The position numbers and the translations under genes were made by a program. Below are positions 1 through 8,800 of a stretch of 10,561 nucleotides of DNA, piece by piece. Position 1 is the first letter of the stretch. Each line of letters opens with the position of its first letter. The DNA comes from Ophiocordyceps camponoti-saundersi (nom. inval.). Its lineage: Eukaryota; Ascomycota; Sordariomycetes; Hypocreales; Ophiocordycipitaceae. Where the stretch lies: the NCBI GenBank assembly GCA_003339415.1, contig PDHQ01000710.1:1-10561 (forward strand), written 5' to 3'. Under the pieces are notes generated by a model, which saw only the letters and a list, made by a program, of their open reading frames with translations, made no database searches and was not told the origin of the DNA.

Positions 1-32
1 GTACCTATACCTAGAAGCTATTAGCTAATATA

Positions 33-62
33 ATATATATATATATATATATTTATATATAT
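33..62. repeat. TA microsatellite
   Basis: An alternating TA run of about 20 bases, then a short ATTTATATATATT extension. It is a simple repeat without visible function. Similar TA runs occur near 1554, 9119 and 9824. Confidence 0.9.
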
Positions 63-280
63 TGCCTAGTAAGTAGGTAATATTAAGAGAGGTGCTCTAT
101 CTTACTAATAACTCTATTACGGTAATATAATATATAGCTTTAGTAGCACTCTTAAATTAAACCGTTAAGCTATATAAACGGGCTAACTAGTCTTAAGCCG
201 TAGCCGGTCGAGGCATAGACTATAGGGTAGTTAAACTATAGGAGTAATCTAATTAGGTAGCTAATAAAGAAAAGCGTCGT
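63..280. other. AT-rich decayed sequence upstream of repeat copy A
   Basis: No recognisable element. A + strand frame running into copy A can be read from about 146, with residues such as VANKEKRRDPRF at 260-295 and stops only of the TAA/TAG kind. Copy A may therefore have extended upstream of 281. Copy C lacks this part, as its similarity begins only at the ATCCTAGG motif (4401). The coding reading is weak evidence because stop-poor stretches of this size arise by chance in this composition. Confidence 0.35.
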
Positions 281-1500
281 GATCCTAGGTTTTTATTAGT
301 TAACGGAAGAAAGCACGTAAGTAAGTACTAAAGTCTATCTAAAGTAATAAAGCTATAAAGAGGGTATATAGAATTAAAGGTTAAGGATAGAAATATTAGA
401 AAAATAGCAGAGGAGGTATCTAGGGGTAAGAAAACGTGACTTTTAGATATTAGCAAAGGAATAAAGGCGGCGCAGATTAGTAATTCGAAGCGTAAACGTA
501 TAAATTTAGGAGATTCGTCGCGCTGCGTGAAAAAATCCTCTCTCGTTAACTTAACTTTATTTATTATCGTTATAGAGGCGTAGAATCTTCGTTTTTTTTT
601 CTTCGCGATTAGGATTCTCGTATTCTTCTACGTACCGAGGGTTATCGAGATTTATCGCGCCGCCTAAAAAAATCGTCCCTTCGCTAACTTCTTTCTATTT
701 ATCGTAAGAAACGGCTAGAATCTTCGTTTTTTTCTAGCGCTCGCCCTTTATATATCTTACGTTATCTTAAGGGTCGTCGTTATATCTATATTATAAGATA
801 TCTTTATCGGAGACTCGTAGGGTTATCGATTTTCCCGGATCCCTATTTAGGCCGATTAGAAAGCGTATCCGGAATAGCAATCTTTACTATACGTTATAAA
901 CGGTATCGGGGAATTCTAATAAGATACTTAAGTAGTATATTACTAACGTAAGTATTTTAAGCTATAGTTTAGGGAAAAGCGATAAATAATAAGATAAAAT
1001 AGGACGACGAGGAGAGGGTTATAGCTAAAAAGTCGAAAAGAGCCGTGACTATTTGCCTAGCTCTTAATAACCCGGATATTACGGATTAGAGATAAATCGC
1101 TCGCCTTCTTAGGATATCTAACTAGATATAAGGGATTATAATAGCTAGTCGTAAAAACGTAGTTAATCTATGCGGGGAATATAAGGATAAGAGCGTGCCC
1201 CGGCTATTCTATAAATATATTAAGGTTGCCGGGGCCTTTAGAGATCGATATGCTAATTATATCGTTATAAGAAATCCATGCTATAAGAGCGTGTCGGAGT
1301 CCTCCGGTTCCTTAGAAGGGAACGGTTTCGATATCTATTCGGAGGCTTAGAGGCACTAGACGCGTCCCGGCAGGATATATAATAAATAGCTAAGGTTATA
1401 ACGGCGCGCAGGGAGGGGTATAGAAAATAAATATTAATAGAATATAGTAATAAAGGAAGTTACTAAAAATAAAGAGTCTTAAATAGTAAAGGCATACTAT
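281..1500 (+). pseudogene. Repeat unit copy A: decayed unidentified gene-like element
   Basis: First of three diverged direct copies; the others start near 2285 and 4401. Shared blocks include the ATCCTAGG start, the AAGTCTATCTAAAGTAAT block near 330, an internal duplication at 535-800, and a C-terminal-like block from about 1070 that reads AACCCGGATATTACGG. In the frame starting at 1070 it reads like a protein: NPDITD, IARLLRIS, GIIIASRK, VAGAFRDRYANYIVI, with stops where Gln or Trp codons could have been. Near 1340 a frame reads GGLEALDASRQDI, matching GLEQLAAFRRDI in copy B. No protein family is recognised. The upstream half is ambiguous: in its best frame, copy A has TGA (437-439) where B and C have TAA, so that frame may not be the original one. 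Frameshifts or introns would be needed to join the parts. Confidence 0.55.
535..800 (+). repeat. Internal tandem duplication in copy A (two units, about 138 bp)
   Basis: The motif TCGTTAACTT at 543 recurs as TCGCTAACTT at 681, and both are followed by CTATTTAT/TTTATTTAT and then by GTAGAATCTTCGTTTTTTT or CTAGAATCTTCGTTTTTTT. The offset of 138 bp equals 46 codons, so it would keep a reading frame. Copy B has the same duplication and copy C has one unit only. Confidence 0.75.
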
Positions 1501-1621
1501 AATAGCTCTTATAAGGAGACTATTATTATAATAAGGTAACGAAGAAGTAAAATATATATATATAAGTGTGATAATAAGGAGGCTAAGCTTAGGCTACGTA
1601 GCTACGGGGGAAGAAGAAGGG

Positions 1622-1672
1622 GCCTGCTAGCTAGGTTATATAAGTGCCTGCTAGGTAGCTGCTTATATATAT
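1622..1672. repeat. Short direct and inverted repeats
   Basis: GCCTGCTAG occurs at 1622-1630 and 1646-1654, 24 bp apart. Each copy is followed by TAGCT/TAGG and a TTATATA run, and TATATAAG (1637-1644) is complementary to CTTATATA (1662-1669). It could fold as a short hairpin or reflect a small tandem duplication. Confidence 0.5.
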
Positions 1673-2170
1673 ACTATCTATAAGTATTTATCGGGTATGC
1701 CGGATAGCGCGGATAGAAGGAATACTAAGATATAGACTCGATAGATAAATAGAACTATATTCCGTCTACCTACCTAAGTTAGGCTAATCCCTAGTATATA
1801 TACTTTTTAGGTATAGGTATCTCGGTATAAGGCCGGCGCACCTAAAATAAGAGGGGAAATATAGGAATAGAGGTACTAGGAATAGGGGTCGATATATAAA
1901 GGAGAATCGTCTAACCCTCCGGAGGCATATAGTCTAACCCTCGTAGTAAACTATACTTCTATATATCGTATATACGCCCTTAGTACCCTCTCTACTACCC
2001 CTAATATATACCCTCCGGGGATAGGGAAAACTAGACCCGGAAAAGGAGAAACTATTAGTGCTAAAAAAGAGGCAGAAAGCCGAGGAAAAAATACTAAAGC
2101 CGTAAGAGAGAGGGAAGAAAAATAATATAATACTAAAAAAAAAACTCGAAAAATCGAATAGCAGGTATAT

Positions 2171-2192
2171 ACCGGCAGTATATACTACCGGT
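2171..2192. repeat. 22-bp near-perfect palindrome
   Basis: The arms ACCGGCAGTAT and ATACTACCGGT pair at every position but one: C2176 faces A2187. The mismatch is what one RIP event (G to A in a TG on the + strand, i.e. CA to TA on the - strand) would give, so the ancestral sequence was probably a perfect palindrome. The function is unknown. It could be chance, a protein-binding site, or the remnant of a terminal inverted repeat junction. Confidence 0.6.
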
Positions 2193-2284
2193 GTAATAAT
2201 CTAGTAAGCTTATTAGTTAGACTATTAGTGCTAGGTCCGCTAGTCTCGAAAGCTAATTAGTTAGTTTAGGTTAAATATAAGAAG

Positions 2285-3465
2285 GTACCGAAGTATATTC
2301 TAAATAGGTAGTTTAGAGAGTTATTATATAGATTCTTTTAGCGTAAATAGAGAATAGTAGAAAAATATAGGAAAAGCGTTTAGAAGGAAAAAATCGTAAC
2401 TTTAAAAGTTAGAGAAGGAATAAAAGCGTAAGAAATTAGTAATTTAAAGTATAAATATATAAAAATTAGGATATTCGTCGTGCCGCGTAGGGAATCCTCT
2501 CTCGTTAAGTTTACTTTATTTACCGTTATAGAGACGTTAAAGTCTTCGTTTCCTTTCTCGCGGTAGCGATTTATATTTTCTTCTAAATCCCGCGAGGTAT
2601 CGAGATTCGTCGTATAGCCCGAAAAACACTCCCGTCGTTAACTTTACTCTATTTATCGTAAGAAGAGGGTAAAATCTTCGGTTTTCCGTTCTCGCGGCCG
2701 CCCTTTAAGTATTCTTCTATATCCTAAGGGTTATCCTTTCCTCGAGATTATAAGATATCCGCGTGGCAGACTCCCGCGGACGTAGATTTCCTAGGATCGC
2801 CGTTTAGGAGGATTAAGAAAACCGTTAGGGAGGAGAAGATCTTCTATAGCCTAGAAACGATATCGGCAGACTCTACTACGAGGCTTAAGTATCGTGCGAC
2901 GAATATAAGTCTATTAAATAGTCGTTCGGGGAAAGCGAGAGATACTAAGAAAAAATAGGATAGCGAGGAGAGGGTAATAGCCTTACCTACGAAGAGGAAC
3001 TTAAGTATTACTATGCCTCTTAATAACCGGAATAATACGGACGAGAGACGTATCGCTAGCATTCTTAGGATACCTAACTAGATATAGGGGATTATAGTAG
3101 CTAGTTATAGAGAGGTAGTTAGACGATGCTACGGATATAATAATAAAAGCGTGCACTAAGCGTTCGTAAACTATATTAGGGTCGCGGGGGAGTTTAGGGA
3201 TTAATATATTAATTATATTATTATAGGAACTCTATATATTAGGAACGAGGGTAAATCGCCGGATTACCTAGAAAGAACTATTTAAACGTCGAATAGGGGC
3301 TTAGAGCAGCTAGCCGCGTTCCGGCGGGATATATTATAAGTGCCTAAGGTTATAAGGTAGCGAAAGGGGGAGTATGCTAAAGGAATATAGATAGTAGGTT
3401 ATAATAAGAAAAGTGCCTAAAGGGGAATCTTTTAAGAATCTTAAAAGTATACTATCTATAGGTAT
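2285..3465 (+). pseudogene. Repeat unit copy B: decayed unidentified gene-like element
   Basis: Second copy of the A/B/C unit. It aligns from about 2285 (AAGGTACCGAAGTATATTC against AAGCACGTAAGTAAGTAC in A) through the internal duplication (2498-2755) to a conserved 3' part. The 3' part gives the clearest frame of the three, from about 2850 on: LETISAD, KARDTKKK, LPTKRN, NNTDERR, IASILRIPN, GIIVASYREVV, NYIRVAGEFRD, YINYIIIG, GLEQLAAFRRDI. Stops inside it are TAG or TAA. Differences from A and C include many transversions as well as C-to-T changes, so the copies diverged before or beside RIP. No known domain is recognised. The block NNTDERQ-IARLLRIPN could be a short DNA-binding-like helix region, but that is only an impression. 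Confidence 0.55.
2498..2755 (+). repeat. Internal tandem duplication in copy B (two units, about 133 bp)
   Basis: TCGTTAAGTTTACTTTATTTA (first unit, from 2502) recurs as TCGTTAACTTTACTCTATTTA from 2635. Both are followed by a stretch ending in TCTTCG and then TTCTCGCGG. It matches the duplication of copy A and the single unit of copy C at about 4664. Confidence 0.75.
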
Positions 3466-4400
3466 TAAATAAGCTAGGTAAGGACGCGTTTTATTGCTAA
3501 ATTACCGCGCACGATGCTTTTAGATCGCGTCGTAAGGTACGTGCTAAAAATCTCTCTAAGAGTTTAGCTCTTTATATACTAAGTCTCTAGGTAAGTAGAG
3601 GAGATAGTTAGGGTGTTAAGATAATATTTCGAGTATCGTTATTTAGCGTTTTAATCGGTATATAGAAGCTATACGTTCGACTAGTAAGGAGGCTTATTAT
3701 ACGGTCGGCAGGACTCGGTTATATTTATTAGCTTATCCGACTATTTAGTAAAGCGCGTTTCCTTTCGACTACGGGCGCGCTATATCTTTGCCTTTATAAG
3801 GAGTTATATTCGGTATTAGAAGACGAGGCGTTATAAACCTATCTATCGACGGCGATTATTATAGGTCCTTTATCGCTTATTATATAGCGGTCTAGAGGGG
3901 AATCTGTTATACGACTTACCTTATAAGTATCCCTCTTACTTAGTTAGCGCTGCTAGCCCTCTTTAAGGGCCTAGTCTAGCGATATAAACCTAGCAGAGTC
4001 ATTATCCTAATTATAGTATTAGGAATATTAACACCTTTATTAGTGCTGCCGTTACCTTATAATAAAATCGTAGCGATAGTATATACCTTAATCGTCGTTA
4101 TCGTATAAGTATAATATACCTAGAAAGTATCACGTATACGTAAATTAGAAGGTACTTCCTTTATAGCTTAAAAGTAAATGTTAGTCTTATAAGTAATAAC
4201 TAAAAATCCTAAAGAGGAAACGATCGCTATAAAGTAGTTTAGGGTATATAGCTAAGCGGTAAGATTATAGCGTTATTATTTATACTCGCTACTTATAAAG
4301 ACTACACCGTTCTCTACTACATTTTTAGATAAGACTTAAGATACTATATTATTTCTATATATTTCTACTCGTAGTATTCTATTAACGCGCGGGTATTATA
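3466..4400. other. Spacer between copies B and C: decayed unidentified sequence
   Basis: No gene is recognised. On the - strand a frame from about 4400 down to 3480 can be followed with only TAA/TAG stops, giving stretches such as NVVENGVVFISSEYK, GNGSTNKGVNIPNTII and SPSIDRFITPRLLIPNIT. A + strand frame is equally followable. Stop density in both is close to the background of this DNA, so neither is good evidence of coding. The right edge coincides with the start of copy C at ATCCTAGG, which suggests an insertion boundary there. This stretch keeps a few CA sites outside the GCA context (for example near 4030, 4305 and 4318). Confidence 0.35.
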
Positions 4401-5490
4401 ATCCTAGGTTTTAATTAGTCGGTGGAGAAGAGCACGTAGGTAAGTAGCGAAGTCTATCTAAAGTAATATAGCTATAAAGACGGTATATAGAATCGAGCGT
4501 AAAAGATAAGAATACTCGCAAAATAGTAGAGGAGGTGTCTAGAGGGAAGAGATCGTAACTTATAGATATAGTAGGGGAATAAACACGTAACGACTTAGTA
4601 ATCGAAGCCGTATATATATAAAATATAGAAATTAGTCGTGCGGCGTAGAAAAAAATCCTCTCTCCGTTAAGTTTACTCTATTTATTATTAGAAACGGGTA
4701 GTATTTAGTGTTTTTTCCCTCGCGCACGCTTTTTAAGTATTTTACGATTTCTCGAGGGTTATTATTATATCGAGATTACGAAATATCGTCGTCCGAGACT
4801 TATATAGCGGTAAACTTCCTAGGATCCCCGTTCGGGTAGATTACGAAGAGCGTGTATAATAGGAAGCTTCACTATACGCTAGGAACGATATCGGCAAATT
4901 CCGCCGAGAAACTTAAGTGCTATACGATAAACGTAAGTCTAGGAGAAATTCGTTTCGGAAAAGCGGGAAATAATAAGGTAAAATAGGACTAGGAGAGCTA
5001 AGTAGTAGCTATGCCGCCGAAAAGAAATATAACTCTTACGGTAGTTATTAATAACCCGAATAATACGGATTAGATATATATTACTTACCTCTTTAGGTAG
5101 TGCGACTAGATATAAGGTATTATAGTAGCTAGTCGTAGGGAGGTAGTTAATCGATACCGCTATTATCGTAATAATAAGGTGCCCCGGGCGTTTTATAACT
5201 ATATTATTATATACGGGGCGTTTAGGAACCGATATACTAATTATATCGTTATAGGGAATTCCTATAATAGGAGCGGGTCTTCCGAATTATTAGACGGAAC
5301 TGTGGCGAACTTTATTAAGACGGCTAGAGCTAATAGGCATATCCTAGGATAGAGTATAGTACGTCGCTAAAGTTATAAGGTAACGTAAGTAAGAGTATAG
5401 AAAGGAAATATAAATAGCGAATAATAGTATAAAGAATCGCTAAAGGGGAATTATCTAAGAGTTATAGGGGCGTATTATTTAAGCGTCTTA
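4401..5490 (+). pseudogene. Repeat unit copy C: decayed unidentified gene-like element
   Basis: Third copy of the A/B/C unit, starting at ATCCTAGGTTTTAATTAG and lacking the second internal 135-bp unit. It is the only copy that keeps an ATG at the head of the 3' block: ATG at 5011 starts MPPKRN, followed by INNPNNTD and a TAG at 5071-5073. B has GAG at this site and A has TAG, so a Gln or Glu codon is likely. Beyond that stop the frame goes on with GIIVASRREVVNRYRYYRNN, VPRAFYNY, GAFRNRYTNYIVIGNS to about 5330. The product could have been a basic protein of about 150 residues starting at 5011, or the C-terminal part of a larger one. No family is recognised. C ends close to the RRP5 relic on the opposite strand. 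Confidence 0.55.
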
Positions 5491-5565
5491 AGATAAAGAT
5501 ACCTTTATATATCGGGCGCTTAGAGTACCTTGCTTATTAATCGCGCCCGCCTCCGGAAATATAAC

Positions 5566-6470
5566 TACGAGGTTAAGATAGGTAACCTAAACGTTTAGCT
5601 TCTCGCTCTCTTCCCGCACGCTAATAGTCTTAATCGCACGCCCCGCTACCTCGCGCGCTTTAGGCAGCTCGCTTACGTATATCCGGAAAGATATATACGC
5701 GATAGATAGCGCTAATAACTAAGCCTAGCCGAGGAGCAGCCGCTCGTAGTCGCTCGCCGTTTACGGGGCGTGCGCGTTGAGCGTAATTATCCTATAAACC
5801 TTAACCGAAGCCTTCTTCTTCTTTTTCGTTACGCTAGCCGTTTACCGCTAGAGCTAGGCTCCTTATCGGAGCTAGGTTTAGAGTAAGATAAGTAAAGCGG
5901 GTAGGTAGCCTATAAGATTTTCTTAGGCGCCCTAAGACCGCTGCCGCTAATTTAAAGTTCGGCGTTATTCTACTCTCCTTCTATATTGCTTATATTCTCC
6001 GTCGCTTAGTCGTCGCTTTTTTATAACTTTAAGATAACGTTATCTATATCCGTATCGCTATCGATAAGAGCAGCACCTCCGTTATCCTTATCCGAGTATA
6101 GATAAGCTATATCGCTATCTTTATCTTAAAAAGCGACTAGTTAAGGCTAAGGCTAAACTTCCGCTTCTACGCGTTAACGTTAAGTATTTTATATTTAACG
6201 ATATCCCGCGCTTTATATAATTTAGTCGCGTCCTTAACCGGATTATTAGCCGTCTAATTACTACGATATAGGCCGCTAATATTAGCCGAGTTATTAATAA
6301 CGATAAATACGCTATACTTTTTAACCTTACGGACGTTGCCGGCTACGAGGTAACCGTTACTAGACTTAATAGTTACGCGCTATAAGTATCCGCTACTATT
6401 ACTTATAAGATATATATTAGCGTATAATTATAGAATATAGTATAATAAAGGGAAGGCTAGCTTTAGAGTT
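5566..6470 (-). pseudogene. RRP5: RRP5 relic (rRNA biogenesis protein, S1 + HAT region), RIP-inactivated
   Basis: Intact RRP5 is a nucleolar protein with a dozen S1 RNA-binding domains and seven C-terminal HAT repeats, needed for both 18S and 5.8S/25S rRNA processing (family knowledge). Read 5' to 3' on the - strand, this relic shows the end of the penultimate S1 domain (about 6470-6370, weak), then the last S1 domain with GNVRKV (6340-6323) and NSANISGL (6292-6269). Next come the acidic linker with DSDTDIDN (6062-6039), a lysine stretch KKKKKASV (5826-5803), TASDYERLLLG (5760-5728), [18 protein letters not shown] (5673-5620) and EESEKLNV (5613-5590). The next codon is TAG at 5589-5587, where the family has Trp, as expected from TGG to TAG. 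These parts lie in three frames, so there are at least two frameshifts or intron remnants, near 6130 and 5835. Similarity stops after YLNL (about 5569); HAT repeats 2-7 and S1 domains 1-10 are absent. Confidence 0.88.
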
Positions 6471-7400
6471 TTATAATAGTAGTACCTAGACTACTTCTTT
6501 AAGTAAACTATTTCGCTTAGCTTTTTTAGACGCTAGCTTTTTATTAGAAGAAGGAGATAATTTATTTTTTAACGATTTTTTAATACGGATAGTCGGAATA
6601 TCTTCGACCTTAATACTTAGGAGCGTAACGTTATAAAGGCAACCTAACTAATTATTAGTTATTTTAAAAGGCGGAAGGGGCTAGTTTTTAAATAGAGCTT
6701 ATAGTTAGTAGGTATATAATATAAAGAGGAAGGGAGATAAGGAGAATAAGAAATATAGCTTATAGATATAGGTTTAGATTATTTTTTAACCTTAGTATTT
6801 ATCGTCTTTATATCGGGTTTAGTATTATTCTCTTTAGGCTTAATATCGGTTTTAGAGTTTCTTTTATAGTATTTAGCTTTTATTTTAATATTTAGATATA
6901 CGGAATAGAAAGGTTAATAAAGTAACGACTTATTAAATATAGTTAGGTTTTATAAGACTATGCCGTTATCGTAGTTATACGTCTTTAGAGAACGGCGACG
7001 GGGATAAGAAGGCGCTATAAGGAGAAAGTCGGAAAATTTAGTAAAGAATTTTTTAGGGGGTATAGGAATACTTAGTTAGTTAATATAATATAAATATTAT
7101 AGTAGCTATATTTACTAAACGTTATTACGGAAAGGAGACGTTAAGTAAATAATAGTATTAGCATTATAAATAAAGATTCTAGGCTACGGAGAAGGAGGGA
7201 AAAGAGAAAAACCGTAGTAGGCGAAATCCTAATAAAATAGTTAAGGGCACGTGCTAGTAAAGGCTAGGGGGCAGGTGGAAATCCTAGTAGGGATAGGATA
7301 GTGATTCTTAGTTTCTATTAGTATTATTCTAAGTAATTTTACGATAAGGTAGATAACTAATATAATATTTAGGTATTTACGTACTAAACCCGCCTCACGG
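6471..7400. other. Unidentified decayed sequence upstream of the RRP5 relic
   Basis: No gene is recognised. Reading the - strand from about 7200 to 6500, stop-poor stretches appear, with pieces such as IPPKKFFTKFSDFLL, KPKENNTKPD and VEDIPTIRIKKSL. They are rich in Lys, Asn, Thr and Ser, and one runs about 60 codons. Their lengths are within what this composition gives by chance over six frames. The RRP5 frame becomes unreadable above about 6470, so the 5' edge of the relic lies near here. Confidence 0.35.
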
Positions 7401-7436
7401 ACTTAGATATTAATAAGAGGGACGGGGGAAATAGGA

Positions 7437-7537
7437 ATAGGCACGGGAGCGAGGCGCTTCGCTACGTATTCTAGCGAAACGAAGACTATAAGGGAAACGG
7501 GCATCTACTCCCGTATTATAACGGGTATAGGCACGGG
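7437..7537. repeat. Direct repeat ATAGGCACGGG flanking a hairpin
   Basis: ATAGGCACGGG occurs at 7437-7447 and 7527-7537, 90 bp apart. Between them CGCTTCGCTA (7455-7464) pairs with TAGCGAAACG (7472-7481) with one mismatch, and CCCGT (7510-7514) pairs with ACGGG (7521-7525). Confidence 0.55.
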
Positions 7538-7613
7538 GAGCAGTATAATTAACCTAAACCTAACTACTAATAGTAAAAGATACTTCTACGTTCCGTCCTA
7601 CTCGTAAAGCTTT

Positions 7614-7645
7614 TAGGACTATTAAGGGAAATTATAATAGTCCTA
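7614..7645. repeat. Inverted repeat, 11-bp perfect arms
   Basis: TAGGACTATTA (7614-7624) is the exact reverse complement of TAATAGTCCTA (7635-7645), with a 10-bp loop. Weaker pairing continues outward: AAGCTTTT faces AGGCTTTT, and CTACTCG (near 7600) faces CGAGTAG (near 7665). The whole resembles a decayed hairpin of about 70 bp. Confidence 0.6.
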
Positions 7646-7900
7646 GGCTTTTCCCGAAACCGAGTAGTATAATTAGGAGGGAGTATATATCTAAAGTCGT
7701 TAAACGCCCCCGAGTTTCGGTATTCGGCTATCCTACCGGGGTAAGTAGCTAGAAGGGTTTATAAGAGGCCTTGCCGCTAGGTTAAAAAGTTCGAGCGGTA
7801 TTCCGTAAGGCAGTTAATCCTTTACCACGAGTCCTATTAGCCTCTAGGTAGGGGGAAAGGTTTAACTAGTCTTAGAGATAAAGGATCTGCGAATATAGTT

Positions 7901-8800
7901 AGATTATTATAGCACGTAATTCCTATAGTATATTTATAGTAGTCGAAGTTGCTAAAGGAGAGGCTATAGTTATAGTCTAGTTTATACCGGGATCCGGGTC
8001 TAATTAGTAGTAATATATCTCTAATATAGGTCTTATTAATAGCCGAAGAGTCTAGCTATAAGCTTTAAATATACGTGGTAGGGGAGGATCGTATTATAAA
8101 ATAAAGTCTTTTACGTCGTATACGGGCACGTAAGAGTATATACGTATATAAGGAGAAAGGATAAAGAAAAAGAAAAACTTATAGGTAAAATCGTAGTAAA
8201 ATATATACATAAGGGGATATACTAGTAAAGATACGAGGGGATTATAAGATCGTAGTAAGGATAAATCGTAATTCCTAGTTATTTCGCTAAGTATTATTTA
8301 TATTTAATTTTACTTTATAAGAAGGTATATCGAGTTTTACGGGAAGTAAGCGTATATAGCCGAGTAAGCGGCTTATGCCGGATATTATAGGGAGTATAGG
8401 CCCGATAATAGTATACGGCTAACGTTAGTAAAGTACGTAAGACCGCGAGTAAGAAGGTTCGAGGGGTTTATTTTTAGAAATATTTATTAAAAAATGCGAT
8501 TATATACCTAGGCGGGAGTATAACTAAAGTCTATATAGGAAAGAATAACGAATTAAAAGTATATTTAAATATATATATTAAAGAAAAGAAAGGAAGGATA
8601 TATTACGCGTTTAGCGAGTATAGGGTAGGAGAAGTAAGTAAAGATAAGTATTATTTATTTATAATAGCTTATAAAGGCGAGCGCCGGTAAGCCTAGTTAG
8701 AGTTTAATTTAGCACGTACGGGGCAGGTTAGACCTATCGTCGACGTTATCCTTATATACTCTTATTTTCTAAGAGCTGTAATTTAATTCTTCTACTAAAT
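7901..8800 (+). other. Possible decayed reading frame, unidentified
   Basis: One + strand frame can be followed from about 8070 to 8790 with only TAA and TAG stops. It ends with a 70-codon stop-free stretch at 8478-8687, bounded by TAG (8475-8477) and TAA (8688-8690). Readable pieces are NAIIYLGGSITKVYIGKNNE, KEKKGRIYYAFSEYRVGE and, after two more stops, LEFNLARTGQVRPIVDVI. Upstream pieces include RRKDKEKEKLIGKIVVKYIHKG and LLYKKVYRVLREVSVYSRVSGL. I do not recognise the family. A 70-codon gap is longer than most in this DNA but not beyond chance across six frames of 10 kb, so coding origin is only a suggestion. Confidence 0.3.

Larger units (their letters stand above)
1501..2284. other. Spacer between copies A and B: decayed unidentified sequence
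   Basis: No recognised gene. It contains a TA run (1554-1565), a purine-rich tract (1605-1622), a direct repeat of GCCTGCTAG (1622 and 1646) next to TTATATAA palindromes, and a 22-bp near-perfect palindrome at 2171. From 2031 a + strand frame reads LDPEKEKLL then a Lys/Glu-rich coil-like stretch (KKRQKAEEK, KKKLEKSNSR) to about 2200. It may continue in the same frame into copy B, so part of it could be the former N-terminal portion of the unit-B gene. This cannot be told from chance with confidence. It has no visible similarity to the spacer between B and C. Confidence 0.4.
7401..7900. other. Spacer with clustered inverted and direct repeats
   Basis: No gene is seen. The stretch is somewhat richer in GC and holds a hairpin at 7455-7481, a direct repeat of ATAGGCACGGG (7437 and 7527) and an 11-bp inverted repeat at 7614-7645. 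It could be part of a non-autonomous DNA element, but no paired ends or target duplications could be defined. Confidence 0.4.

Noticed and set aside
2844..3062. A 72-codon ATG-started open frame on the - strand.
   Set aside because: It lies antisense within copy B, over the block that is conserved between A, B and C in + strand reading. Its product is a low-information Leu/Ser/Arg-rich string, and the frame is not kept in A or C. It is a chance shadow.
3480..4400. A long - strand frame with only TAA/TAG stops, which looked at first like a decayed retroelement protein.
   Set aside because: The stop density (about one in eleven codons) equals the background in this DNA, a + strand frame is equally followable, and no reverse transcriptase, integrase or RNase H motif could be found.
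6490..7220. A - strand Lys/Asn/Thr-rich frame that might be a gene fused to RRP5.
   Set aside because: It is not in the RRP5 frame and has no recognised domain. Stop-free gaps of up to 60 codons are expected several times by chance over six frames of this composition.
7551..7565. AACCTAAACCTAAC, resembling a degenerate telomere repeat.
   Set aside because: There are only two units, they do not match the TTAGGG repeat, and no array surrounds them.
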